Shown: positions 1-6,627, numbered from the stretch's first letter. The stretch: DNA of 6,666 nt from Deltaproteobacteria bacterium (GCA_021827465.1 JAKAVX010000149.1:1-6666); one strand, 5' to 3'. Notes: generated from the letters alone by a model not told the origin. Made by a program: numbers and translations.

Positions 1-672
1 CGGGATCTCAAGCTCGGAAAGACGATCTCCCAGCCACGGCTGCGCACCGGTGCCCATCGCGCGCAGGCTTAGCGCCAATCCCGAAGGCGCGCATCCCAGA
101 CGTACGCGCCTCAGATGGTCCCGCTTGCCGGGCGCAAGCGCGGCGAGTGAATCGAACAGCGGGTTTCGCTCCCATCGATCCACGAACGCCTCGATTCCCT
201 CACTCTCGACGAATGCCGCCAACTCCTCGTCCGACCGCCTGCGTCGCGCGCGCTCGGAGCCGTCGGCGATACCGGGCGAAGCGCTTTCGAGCACGAGTTT
301 TTCCACGCTCGACGCGTGCTCGAGCGCGATTGCAAGCGCCAGCCTGCCACCCATCGAATATCCGACCAGCGCGAATCGAGGCGCGTCGAGATACTCGGCC
401 ATCAGCGCCGTGACCATCGCCGCCGCATTTCGCATCGAGTAGTTTTCGGGTTCCAAACCCGCCTCGGTACCGCCGTGGCCGGGCAGGTCGATACTGACCA
501 CGCGCCTTGAATCCGAAAGCGATTCGCGCAAATCGAGCCAGCTTTCCCTCGAGCCGGTAAAGCCATGCAGGAGCACGACCGGGACGCGACGTTCCCGCTC
601 GGGAGCCTTCGCTCGCGGACCCTCATCGCTGAATTCGACCGCGACTCTGCCCAACGCCGCGCGCCTGATCAC
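1..672 (-). CDS. menH: MenH, SHCHC synthase (2-succinyl-6-hydroxy-2,4-cyclohexadiene-1-carboxylate synthase), 3' end cut off by window
   Basis: This alpha/beta-hydrolase-fold enzyme removes pyruvate from the MenD product SEPHCHC to give SHCHC, a cytosolic step of menaquinone synthesis. I translated 224 codons, open to the window edge; the family is usually about 250-270 residues, so roughly the last 30-45 are missing. Visible are the oxyanion-side LLHGFTGS motif (residues 34-41), DLPGHG (62-67), and the nucleophile elbow GYSMGGR (104-110), whose Ser106 is the catalytic serine; that elbow is characteristic of MenH. A late NPLF and a GTGAQPWL stretch also match MenH. The catalytic Asp and His would lie beyond position 1. 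The start is a GTG whose last bases form the menD stop (GTGA overlap), with GGGAG seven bases upstream, so it is translationally coupled to menD. A generic hydrolase is possible, but context and motifs make MenH very likely. Confidence 0.93.
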   Translation of the reverse strand, partial: MIRRAALGRVAVEFSDEGPRAKAPERERRVPVVLLHGFTGSRESWLDLRESLSDSRRVVSIDLPGHGGTEAGLEPENYSMRNAAAMVTALMAEYLDAPRFALVGYSMGGRLALAIALEHASSVEKLVLESASPGIADGSERARRRRSDEELAAFVESEGIEAFVDRWERNPLFDSLAALAPGKRDHLRRVRLGCAPSGLALSLRAMGTGAQPWLGDRLSELEIP

Positions 673-2450
673 GCGGAATCTCCCGGCGGTTGATGTTCAC
701 GCAGGCGCCCAAGCGCTTTCGCAATCGCCTCCTGATGCGCCTTCAGGTTCCTCGCGCGGTCGCCGGGTATCTCGACCACATGCAGCCCGCGGTGCGCCAA
801 TGCCGCTTCGACCGCACCGTTGAACCGGTCCCACGACTCGACTCGTGCGTAGTGCGCGCGCCCGATCGCGGCCGCATGTTCGAAGTCGAGCCCGTGCGGA
901 GTGCCGAAGAAAGTTTCGAACGCATCGTCGCCCAACGACGCCTGCGGCAGGAAAGAAAAGATTCCGCCGCCGTCGTTATTGATGACGACCACGAGCAGAT
1001 TGATCGAGTGACGCGCCGCGATATGAAGCGCGGAGAGATCGTGAAGAAAGCTCAGATCGCCAAGCACGAGCGCGGTGGCAGCCGGTCTCGACGCCGCGGC
1101 ACCCATCGCGGTCGAAAGAACCCCATCGATACCGTTAGCCCCGCGATTACATCGCATCGCAAGCGCGCGCCCGCGATGCCCGGCGAAAGTGTCGAGGTCG
1201 CGGACCGGCATACTGTTTCCGACCTGGAGCAGAGAGCCCTCGGGCAGAAGGCGCAGCAGCTCGGTCAAGACTTTGCCTTCGAACATCGCGGTTTCGGCGG
1301 CGAGTATCCCGTCGAGCGCGTCTCGAACGACGCGCGAGGCCGCGGTCCACGAATCGATCCACTCAGAGGCGGCCCGATTCTCACCAAGCGCTTCGGCAAT
1401 TCCAGCGCAGAAACCGGACGCGTCGCTTCGCGCGATTTCGGTCGCGAGATAAAAAGGGTCGGGCCAGGTTCCGGGTTCGGCGACGATCACATGACAATCG
1501 CGGCGCCGGTGCGAGAGGAACTGCCCGAGCGCCTTCGAAACGGGCGGATCGCCGAACTGGATCACGGCGTCAGGCTGATTGCGAGAAAGAAAATCGGGAT
1601 CGCGCAGAAGGATGTCATAGGCATCCACGACAAGCCGGCGGTCATGTCCGCCGAACCGCAGTCCCGAGAGCGGATCGGCAAGAATCGGCCATCCGAGCCT
1701 CTCGGCGAGCGTCGCGATTGCGCTCGCGCAGTGAGGCTCGATTCCCGGTCCGCAGACGATCACGCCGCGTTCGCACTCACGTATCTCGCCGGCGATCGCG
1801 CGTATCGCCTCGCGGTCGAGCCTGGTGCGATAAGGCTCGACGCGGACGTAAGGGCGCTCCGATTCGACGCGCGGCAGCGGCGCGCGCAGCGCTTCGGCTT
1901 CTTCGGCGACGTCGATCAGCGGCTCGCGCATCGGGAGATTCAGGTGAACAGGACCGGCAGGCGGTCCGAGAGCCACCGAAACCGCGCGGCAGGCGAGAGT
2001 GCGGTAGTAACTGTCAAGGTCGGTTCCGGCCGATGGCGCCGCGACATCGACGCTCCATCGCGCATGGCTGCCAAACATCCGCACCTGATCGATTGTTTGC
2101 GCCGCGCGGCAGTCGCGCGCCTCGGGCGGGCGGTCGGCGGTGATCACGATAAGCGGAATCCGCGAGAGTGAAGCCTCGGCTACTGCGGGCGCATAGTTGG
2201 CGGCAGCCGTGCCCGAGGTGCAGACGAGGATCACGGGACGACGCGTCTCGCGCGCAAGTCCCATCGCGAAGAATCCGCCCGCGCGTTCCTCGAGGATGAC
2301 CCACGGCTTGATCCTTCCCCGGAGCAGCGCGGTTACGATCGCGGTCGAGCGCGACCCCGGCGATACGCACGCATCGGTTACGCCGGAGCGCTCGAACTCC
2401 TGCACCATCGCTGCGGTCGCGCGGCTGTTCGGATTACCCGGCGTGGTCAA
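669..2450 (-). CDS. menD: MenD, SEPHCHC synthase (ThDP-dependent)
   Basis: MenD condenses isochorismate with 2-oxoglutarate, losing CO2, to make SEPHCHC; it needs thiamine diphosphate and Mg2+ and acts in the cytosol. The 593-residue protein covers the whole family length (E. coli about 556). The N-terminal pyrimidine-binding domain has SPGSRST (30-36) and the activating glutamate Glu55 in the EER motif, then TSGTAAAN (78-85) and TADRPPE (104-110) with Gln118. The C-terminal domain has GNSMPVRD (411-418), with Ser413 and Arg417 in the substrate site, NRGANGIDG (435-443), and the ThDP/Mg motif from GDLSF (464-468) to NNDGGG (491-496). All key positions appear intact. The start is TTG at 2450: GAGGAG sits eight bases upstream, and it puts SPGSRS about 30 residues in, as in homologues; the first in-frame ATG (residue 15) would trim the first helix. 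The gene overlaps the end of menF by 17 bases and menH by four, indicating coupled translation. Confidence 0.97.
   Translation of the reverse strand: MTTPGNPNSRATAAMVQEFERSGVTDACVSPGSRSTAIVTALLRGRIKPWVILEERAGGFFAMGLARETRRPVILVCTSGTAAANYAPAVAEASLSRIPLIVITADRPPEARDCRAAQTIDQVRMFGSHARWSVDVAAPSAGTDLDSYYRTLACRAVSVALGPPAGPVHLNLPMREPLIDVAEEAEALRAPLPRVESERPYVRVEPYRTRLDREAIRAIAGEIRECERGVIVCGPGIEPHCASAIATLAERLGWPILADPLSGLRFGGHDRRLVVDAYDILLRDPDFLSRNQPDAVIQFGDPPVSKALGQFLSHRRRDCHVIVAEPGTWPDPFYLATEIARSDASGFCAGIAEALGENRAASEWIDSWTAASRVVRDALDGILAAETAMFEGKVLTELLRLLPEGSLLQVGNSMPVRDLDTFAGHRGRALAMRCNRGANGIDGVLSTAMGAAASRPAATALVLGDLSFLHDLSALHIAARHSINLLVVVINNDGGGIFSFLPQASLGDDAFETFFGTPHGLDFEHAAAIGRAHYARVESWDRFNGAVEAALAHRGLHVVEIPGDRARNLKAHQEAIAKALGRLREHQPPGDSA
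680..684 (-). promoter_or_regulatory. Ribosome binding site of menH
   Basis: GGGAG lies inside the end of menD, seven bases before a GTG codon that overlaps the menD TGA by four bases. It supports the GTG start at 672, since there is no ATG near the expected N-terminus. Confidence 0.7.
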
Positions 2451-3753
2451 TCCCGGAACTCCTCAGCAAGGCGCTGAATTTAGCTTCGGTCTCGGCAAAT
2501 TCGGCCTGCGGATCGGAGTCGGCCACGATTCCCGCGCCCGCCCAGAGAAACATCCGCGGGCCGTCGATCAGAGCCGAACGGAGCGCGACCGCGAATTCGC
2601 CATTGCCCGCGCCGTCCATCCAGCCGACCGTTCCCGCGTACCATCCGCGGCCCGGCTCCTCGCGCTCGATCAACTCTCGCGCCGTCTCGCGCGGGACTCC
2701 GCACACCGCAGGCGTGGGATGGAGCAGGCCGGCAACTTCAATCGCACTATGCCGGCCGCGCAGGCGCGCTTCGACGGGGGTGAACAGATGCTGCGCCTCG
2801 GGCAGGCGCATCAGGGCGGGCTTGCCGGGTATCTGAAGATGATCGGCGACGCTGCCGAGCGCCGACTTGATCGCCTCGCGGACGTATTCGTGCTCTTCGA
2901 GATTTTTCCGACACGCGAGAAGCGATTCGCCCAGCGCACGGTCCTGCTCCGGCGACGAGCCGCGCGGCGCGGAACCGGCCAGCGCACCCGAAGAAACGCG
3001 ATCGCCCTCGACGCGCACGAGCAACTCGGGAGTCGAGCCGAAGAGCGAAGTCGTCGCGCGCGAGAACCAGAAACTGAAGCATCCGGGACGCGTCTTGCGC
3101 GACGCGCGGAGAAGCGCGGACGGGTCCACATCGGCGCATTCAACCTCGATCCGCCTGGACAGGACGACTTTGCTCAGAACGCCCCGCTTCACCATCGCGC
3201 GGGCGCGTTCGACGCGTTCGCGCCATCGCGCGCGCTGCTCCGCGAGGGCCGGTTCAGGGTCGCAAACTCCGTTCAAATTCGATTCGCATGCGCCGACCGC
3301 GGCGATTGGCGAAGGGAACGCGGGGTCAGGCCGCTTCTCGCGCTGCTCGTCCCAGACTCGCGTGAGCGTGCATCGCCCACGGCGGCGTATCCACAGAATC
3401 CTGGGAAGCATCACACAGGCGGCGGGAAATTCGCGCCATTCGTAAGCCGCGGGGTCGCGATCGGAAAATCCGAATCCGCCCACCATCAACGGCCCGTCGC
3501 ATGGTTCGCCGGCGTGCGAACTCACGTTGATTTGCGAGAGAACTTCGCGCGCGCGTGATGACAGATCCTGAAAGCGCCGCGCCCCGCTCGCGCGCAATTC
3601 CACGACCGAGCCGAGCGCGGCGATAGCCGTGCCGCTCACGGGATGCTCCCAGTAGAAAAACGGCGACGCTCCGCTCGCGCGCGACAATTCGAGCAGGTCG
3701 GGCGGATCCGCCACCGGCGTCGTTTCAGCGCGAAGAGAGGAAACTTCAGACAT
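2434..3753 (-). CDS. menF: MenF, isochorismate synthase
   Basis: This chorismate-binding enzyme isomerises chorismate to isochorismate with Mg2+, the first committed step of the classical menaquinone pathway. At 439 residues it is close to E. coli MenF (431). The chorismate-binding domain fills roughly residues 170-435: KVVLSR (195-200) with Lys195 as the water-activating base; GSTPELL (239-245) with Glu243 as the acid; SGALAGS (255-261); EEHEYV (286-291) with Glu287 as a Mg2+ ligand; GWMDGAGNGEF (377-387); and AETEAK (420-425) with Glu421 as the other Mg2+ ligand. These assignments come from aligning by eye to remembered EntC/MenF residues. The less conserved first 165 residues are typical. 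An EntC/DhbC-type siderophore enzyme would look alike, but the following menD and menH decide for MenF. ATG at 3753 follows the ubiE stop by 17 bases; the Shine-Dalgarno is weak. Confidence 0.95.
   Translation of the reverse strand: MSEVSSLRAETTPVADPPDLLELSRASGASPFFYWEHPVSGTAIAALGSVVELRASGARRFQDLSSRAREVLSQINVSSHAGEPCDGPLMVGGFGFSDRDPAAYEWREFPAACVMLPRILWIRRRGRCTLTRVWDEQREKRPDPAFPSPIAAVGACESNLNGVCDPEPALAEQRARWRERVERARAMVKRGVLSKVVLSRRIEVECADVDPSALLRASRKTRPGCFSFWFSRATTSLFGSTPELLVRVEGDRVSSGALAGSAPRGSSPEQDRALGESLLACRKNLEEHEYVREAIKSALGSVADHLQIPGKPALMRLPEAQHLFTPVEARLRGRHSAIEVAGLLHPTPAVCGVPRETARELIEREEPGRGWYAGTVGWMDGAGNGEFAVALRSALIDGPRMFLWAGAGIVADSDPQAEFAETEAKFSALLRSSGIDHAG
2459..2464 (-). promoter_or_regulatory. 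Ribosome binding site deciding the menD TTG start
   Basis: GAGGAG occurs within the last codons of menF, eight bases before TTG at 2450. It is the best Shine-Dalgarno match I noticed in the window and argues for a genuine TTG start rather than the in-frame ATG 14 codons later. Confidence 0.75.
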
Positions 3754-3771
3754 AGCGAAACCGCACCCGAC

Positions 3772-4455
3772 CTATCGGAGCGCGGTGACAAGCTGCACCG
3801 CACCGCCCATCAGCCGCCGCTTGGCAATCGATCGAAAGCCTACCGCGCGTAACATCTCCATCAGCCGCTCCTCGCAAGGCAGGTATGCGACCGAGGACGG
3901 AAGATACGCGTACGCGTAACGATCGACGAATTTTCCTATCTGCGGCACGACGTGATTGAAGAAGACGCGATGGCCGAAGCGCAGGAGCGGCGAAGAAGGA
4001 GTATCCACCTCCAGAAACGAGATTTTTCCACACGGCTTCAGCACCCGGTAGCATTCGCGAAACACCGCCGCCAGGTCCACGAAATTGCGCAGCGCGAATC
4101 CCGATACCACCGCGTCGGCGGAGCCTTCGCGAAGCGGCAGCTTGCTCGCGTCCGCGCGAATCAATTCGCAGGCGATTTTCCGGAACGCGGCAATGTCGAT
4201 CATCCGTGCCGAAAAATCGACTCCGAGCGCCCGGCAACCCGCCCGCACCGCCTCGGCGCAGAGGTCGCCCGTGCCGCATCCCAGATCCACCACCAGCGCT
4301 CCGCGCGGCGCTTGCAAAGCGTTGATCGCTTCGCGGCGCCAGCGGCGATCGAGTCCGAACGTCATCAGGCGATTCATCAGGTCGTAGCGGGGCGCAATCC
4401 GATCGAACATCGCCTCGACCACGGCTGCCTTGCTATCGGGTTCGGGGAGTTTCAT
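3772..4455 (-). CDS. ubiE: UbiE/MenG, demethylmenaquinone C-methyltransferase
   Basis: This SAM-dependent class I methyltransferase methylates demethylmenaquinone to menaquinone (and the C-methyl step of ubiquinone in organisms that make it). Read from ATG 4455 it has 227 residues: the family opening MFDRIAPRYDLMNRL (16-30) with the YDxMN signature (24-28); SAM motif I VVDLGCGTGD (55-64); the acidic motif II GVDFS (78-82); SGFALRN (118-124); the second signature RVLKPCGKISFLEV (137-150), with Cys where Gly is usual; and DRYAYAYLP (178-186). The next gene is MenF, so menaquinone is the likely product. The start is not settled. ATG 4455 gives an N-terminus like many homologues but has no clear Shine-Dalgarno. 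GTG 4491 has AGGTGG six bases upstream (239 residues). ATG 4518 gives 248. All three overlap the end of the regulator gene (by 23, 59 or 86 bases). Confidence 0.93.
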   Translation of the reverse strand: MKLPEPDSKAAVVEAMFDRIAPRYDLMNRLMTFGLDRRWRREAINALQAPRGALVVDLGCGTGDLCAEAVRAGCRALGVDFSARMIDIAAFRKIACELIRADASKLPLREGSADAVVSGFALRNFVDLAAVFRECYRVLKPCGKISFLEVDTPSSPLLRFGHRVFFNHVVPQIGKFVDRYAYAYLPSSVAYLPCEERLMEMLRAVGFRSIAKRRLMGGAVQLVTALR

Positions 4456-5203
4456 CGCTGGGAAGACGCAGGCGAATCGACGCGGCCTCACGCGTGGCCA
4501 CCTGGAAAGCTTGTTCATCGCCGCTCTGACGCAAACGGACGAGCGCGCGGCTCACCAGGAGCCGGTAAAAATGATGCCCTATGAGCGAGACCACCAGCGG
4601 AAGCATCCCGCGAAAGCTTTCCGCGATCGTTTCGGGATTCGCATCGCGTTCTTCGCCGCGTACGTACTCGTTGAAGAGATCGATCGCTTCATCGACGGTT
4701 TCCAGCGCCGCGCTGTGATGCCTGAGTGCCAGCGAGAGCAGCCGCGTCACCGGAATCCCGTAGCCGAGGACTTGCATGACGCCGCGCGCCGCCTCGAGAT
4801 CGGTGTCCGAGTAAAGTATTGTGCCCGCCTCGTCCTTCAGCGTTTCCCTGAGCGCGCAGCCCTCGACGAGATCGAGCAGTCCGCGCGGAACGCCGAGCAT
4901 CTCGGCGAACTCCGCGCTCGTGTAGCGCGACCGGTCGGCTTCTTCCTCCACCGCGGAGTGCAGCGCGCGTTCCATCCCGCGCTTTGCCGGACTGCGCACG
5001 AGGTCCTTGATAACTTTGAGAGGAAGACCGCGCCGCGCCATCGAGCGAATCAGCCGCAGGCGCTTCAGATGCGCCTCGCCGTAGACCGCGATACGGCCAC
5101 GGCGGCGTGGCGCCTCGAGAAGGCCGAGGCCCTGGTAATAGCGGATCGTATCGATCGGCAGCCGGGACTGCTTTGCCAGCTCGGCGATGGTCAGTGACTT
5201 CAC
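4433..5203 (-). CDS. MerR-family transcriptional regulator with a second MerR-like domain
   Basis: This 256-residue DNA-binding protein begins with a clear MerR winged helix: TIAELAKQSRLPIDTIRYYQ (5-24), the wing around GLLEAPRRRGRIAVYGEAH (27-45), and a second helix pair to about residue 70. Residues about 93-165 (from RYTSAEFAEMLGV to LLSLALRHH) resemble a degenerate second MerR-like module, as in a widespread but poorly characterised group of 220-260-residue MerR proteins. The rest is a mostly helical domain containing HHSAALETVDEAIDLF (162-177) and GHHFYRLL (209-216), with no metal-binding Cys cluster, so the effector is unknown. The start is GTG at 5203, with AAGAG nine bases upstream, and the N-terminus has standard MerR length. 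It is the first gene of the men unit and overlaps ubiE, so it probably controls that unit and itself. That role is inference; the family call is secure. Confidence 0.9.
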   Translation of the reverse strand: MKSLTIAELAKQSRLPIDTIRYYQGLGLLEAPRRRGRIAVYGEAHLKRLRLIRSMARRGLPLKVIKDLVRSPAKRGMERALHSAVEEEADRSRYTSAEFAEMLGVPRGLLDLVEGCALRETLKDEAGTILYSDTDLEAARGVMQVLGYGIPVTRLLSLALRHHSAALETVDEAIDLFNEYVRGEERDANPETIAESFRGMLPLVVSLIGHHFYRLLVSRALVRLRQSGDEQAFQVATREAASIRLRLPSDETPRTR

Positions 5204-5241
5204 GAGTATTCACTCTTACAGTAATCGCTCGCATCGGGCAA

Positions 5242-5284
5242 CGAAGCAAATGCCGCGACTGCCGGCACCGTTTCATTCGCTTCG
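5242..5284 (-). other. Long hairpin in the leader of the regulator gene
   Basis: On the minus strand CGAAGCGAAT (5275-5284) can pair with ATTTGCTTCG (5242-5251) over ten positions with one G-U. Between them GCCG (5263-5266) and CGGC (5252-5255) can form an inner stem with a seven-base loop, leaving an asymmetric bulge. A further six-base complementarity, CGCATC (5328-5333) with GATGCG (5230-5235), would close the leader around this hairpin. The hairpin ends about 38 bases before the GTG. I match it to no known riboswitch family; function unknown. Confidence 0.4.
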
Positions 5285-5342
5285 GACGGATCTCAGCCTG
5301 CGCCACCCCTTTCGCTTTTCAGGATCGGATGCGGGATTGTTT

Positions 5343-5374
5343 ATTATCTGTGCAGGCGAACTGCACATCGTCCA
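5343..5374 (-). promoter_or_regulatory. Candidate promoter of the merR-men unit with MerR-type spacing
   Basis: On the minus strand GATAAT (5343-5348; five of six matches to TATAAT) lies 20 bases after TGGACG (5369-5374; four of six matches to TTGACA). A 20-base spacer is too long for ordinary sigma70 promoters but typical of those activated by MerR-family proteins. Transcription would start near 5336, leaving a leader of roughly 130 bases before the GTG at 5203. The hexamers are only moderate matches, so this rests largely on their combination with the dyad in the spacer. Confidence 0.45.
5349..5367. promoter_or_regulatory. Perfect dyad, candidate operator for the MerR-family regulator
   Basis: TGTGCAG and CTGCACA form a perfect 7-bp inverted repeat separated by five bases. 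It nearly fills the spacer of the candidate promoter and abuts its -10 hexamer. MerR-family operators are dyads of this size lying between the -35 and -10 elements, and the nearest downstream gene encodes such a protein. The dyad could also fold as an RNA hairpin if transcribed from further upstream. Confidence 0.45.
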
Positions 5375-5392
5375 AACAGGTGGAAAATATGC

Positions 5393-5419
5393 GCCCTTTG
5401 CCAGCGTGGCCCAAAGGGC
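5393..5419 (-). terminator. Strong hairpin, possible terminator or attenuator
   Basis: On the minus strand GCCCTTT pairs with AAAGGGC (seven pairs); after a two-base bulge GCCA pairs with TGGC around a CGC loop. It is followed by GCATATTTTCC, only a weak U-tract. It lies about 150 bases after the permease stop and just upstream of the candidate merR promoter, so it could end permease transcripts. The alternative hairpin TGGCCC-TTT-GGGCCA (5407-5421) shares bases with it, so the two cannot form together. Terminator activity is uncertain because of the poor U-run. Confidence 0.35.
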
Positions 5420-5568
5420 CAATCGGAAAAGCAACGCCGGTTGTAGCGTCCGAGGTTTCGCATCAATTTGACACGACTGTCCCTGGCGGCAAAACCGGTC
5501 TTCGATCCGCCACTTACGATCGCCGGTTCCAACCGGGCAGGCAGGAACGCACCCGCGGGCGGGACGGT

Positions 5569-6627
5569 CTACGGTGAAGCCGATTCCCCGGCTTCATCCA
5601 TGCGGCGGACCTTCCAGATCACGACCGAGCAGGCCCATCCGAGGACAAACATCGCGACGATAAGGTAGCCAATCGATTCGAAATTGAGAGCCGCGAGCGC
5701 GACGAAGAATCGTCCGTGCAATTGCAACTCGGTTCCCAAAACCTGCAGCAACTCTATGGTTCCGACCATCAGTGCGACTGTGACGGAAAGAGTGGTGGTC
5801 GTGATGTTGTAATAGATTTTTCGAAGCGGGCTCGCGAACGCCCAGCTATACGCCTTAACCATGAAGACGCCGTCGGCGGTGTCCATCAGCGACATACCCG
5901 CGGCAAACAGAACCGCGAGCGAGACCGCGGCGAACATCGGGACGGCCTGTGCGGCGACGCCGGCCGCGAGCGCGAGCAGTCCGATCTCGGACGCGGTGTC
6001 GAAGCCGAGCCCGAATAACATCCCCACCGGATACATCTGCCAGCTACGCGTGATCAGGTTCTGCAGGCGCCCGCCGAGTATCCGTCTTGTCAATCCACGC
6101 TGCGCCAGCAAATCGTCGAGATGCTCCTGCTGGCAGTCGCCACGGCGCATCCGCCGCCAAATCCTGAGAATCTCGAACAGAACAAGCAGGTTCAGAATCG
6201 CGATGAGCCAGAGGAAAATCCCTGAGACGCTTGCACCGATTACGCCGCCGTAGCGCTGCAACTCGGGCATCGCGGAGCGCACGCTCCTGGTCCCGACGAC
6301 CAGCGCGACCGTCATCGCCAGCACGATCGTCGAATGGCCGAGCGAGAAGAAAAACCCGACGGACAGTGGACGCTTGCCCTTCTGGAGCAGGAAACGCGTG
6401 GTGTCGTCGATAGCGGCGATATGATCGGCGTCGAAGGCGTGGCGCAGTCCGAGTCCGTAGGCGAGCGCGCCCAGCCCGGCCATCGCGGCGACCCGCGGCG
6501 CATAGGCGAGGAAAATTCCCCATCCGATCAGATGCAGCAGTCCGACGAAGCCGAACAGCGCGGCAATCTCAAACCCGCCGCCGGTCTTCGGCGAAGCTTT
6601 CAAGTCTCCCGACAACTTCCTCTCCAA
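5569..6627 (-). CDS. NiCoT-family (HoxN/NixA-type) nickel/cobalt permease
   Basis: This inner-membrane secondary transporter takes up Ni2+ and/or Co2+ with high affinity, for nickel enzymes or cobalamin. All four NiCoT signatures are present: RHAFDADHIAAIDDTTR (62-78), whose His and Asp residues bind metal; GFFFSLGHSTIV (91-102); GLGFDTASE (206-214); and GMSLMDTADG (244-253). About eight hydrophobic segments fit the known topology (near 21-41, 45-62, 88-112, 128-155, 199-227, 229-250, 276-298, 309-338), with a large charged cytoplasmic loop at about 156-198. At 352 residues it is complete or nearly so. The start is unsure: TTG 6627 has no well-placed Shine-Dalgarno, TTG 6615 has GGAG six bases upstream, and the frame stays open to the window edge. 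Ni2+ versus Co2+ preference cannot be read from the sequence. It is 365 bases from the MerR gene and probably a separate unit. Confidence 0.93.
   Translation of the reverse strand: MERKLSGDLKASPKTGGGFEIAALFGFVGLLHLIGWGIFLAYAPRVAAMAGLGALAYGLGLRHAFDADHIAAIDDTTRFLLQKGKRPLSVGFFFSLGHSTIVLAMTVALVVGTRSVRSAMPELQRYGGVIGASVSGIFLWLIAILNLLVLFEILRIWRRMRRGDCQQEHLDDLLAQRGLTRRILGGRLQNLITRSWQMYPVGMLFGLGFDTASEIGLLALAAGVAAQAVPMFAAVSLAVLFAAGMSLMDTADGVFMVKAYSWAFASPLRKIYYNITTTTLSVTVALMVGTIELLQVLGTELQLHGRFFVALAALNFESIGYLIVAMFVLGWACSVVIWKVRRMDEAGESASP

Larger units (their letters stand above)
5204..5568. other. Intergenic region between the permease and the MerR-men unit
   Basis: These 365 bases hold no convincing gene; short ORFs on both strands have no recognisable motif or Shine-Dalgarno. 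Read on the minus strand the region holds, in order: short dyads just after the permease stop (CCGGTT/AACCGG at 5523-5536; TGGCGG/CCGCCA arms at 5484-5512); a strong hairpin at 5393-5419 that competes with one at 5407-5421; a promoter-like element with an internal dyad (5343-5374); and a leader of about 130 bases with a long hairpin (5242-5284) ending at the regulator's GTG. No Rho-independent terminator with a clear T-run follows the permease. Confidence 0.7.

Noticed and set aside
690..3558. Very long plus-strand open frames (690-2171 and 2197-3558) antisense to menD and menF.
   Set aside because: Their translations are low-complexity, Arg/Ala-rich and without family motifs, while the minus-strand frames encode complete enzymes. 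They are a by-product of high GC and codon bias.
4430..5197. A 255-codon plus-strand frame almost coextensive with the regulator gene.
   Set aside because: It mirrors the codon phase of the minus-strand gene, has no Shine-Dalgarno or recognisable domain, and the MerR frame is unambiguous.
5270..5310. TPP-riboswitch-like half motif on the minus strand: GGGGTG followed shortly by GGCTGAGATCC in the leader of an operon that contains the ThDP enzyme MenD.
   Set aside because: The second conserved half (CTGATC, GGATAATGCC and GCG-AGGGA elements) is missing, and there is no proper P3 stem between GGGGTG and CTGAGA. A covariance-model search with the TPP family would settle it; I expect no significant hit.
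5461..5520. Plus-strand TTGACA (5468-5473) and a GCCACT box (5510-5515) suggesting a promoter or a cobalamin riboswitch beside the nickel/cobalt permease.
   Set aside because: No -10 element follows at suitable spacing, no gene lies downstream on the plus strand, the B12-box and other conserved cobalamin riboswitch parts are absent, and the element lies downstream of the permease, not in its leader.
5187..5577. Short open frames across the intergenic region on both strands (5187-5471 plus, 5344-5532 minus, 5468-5668 plus).
   Set aside because: None has a good ribosome site or a motif, and several run antisense into neighbouring genes. They are not supportable as genes.
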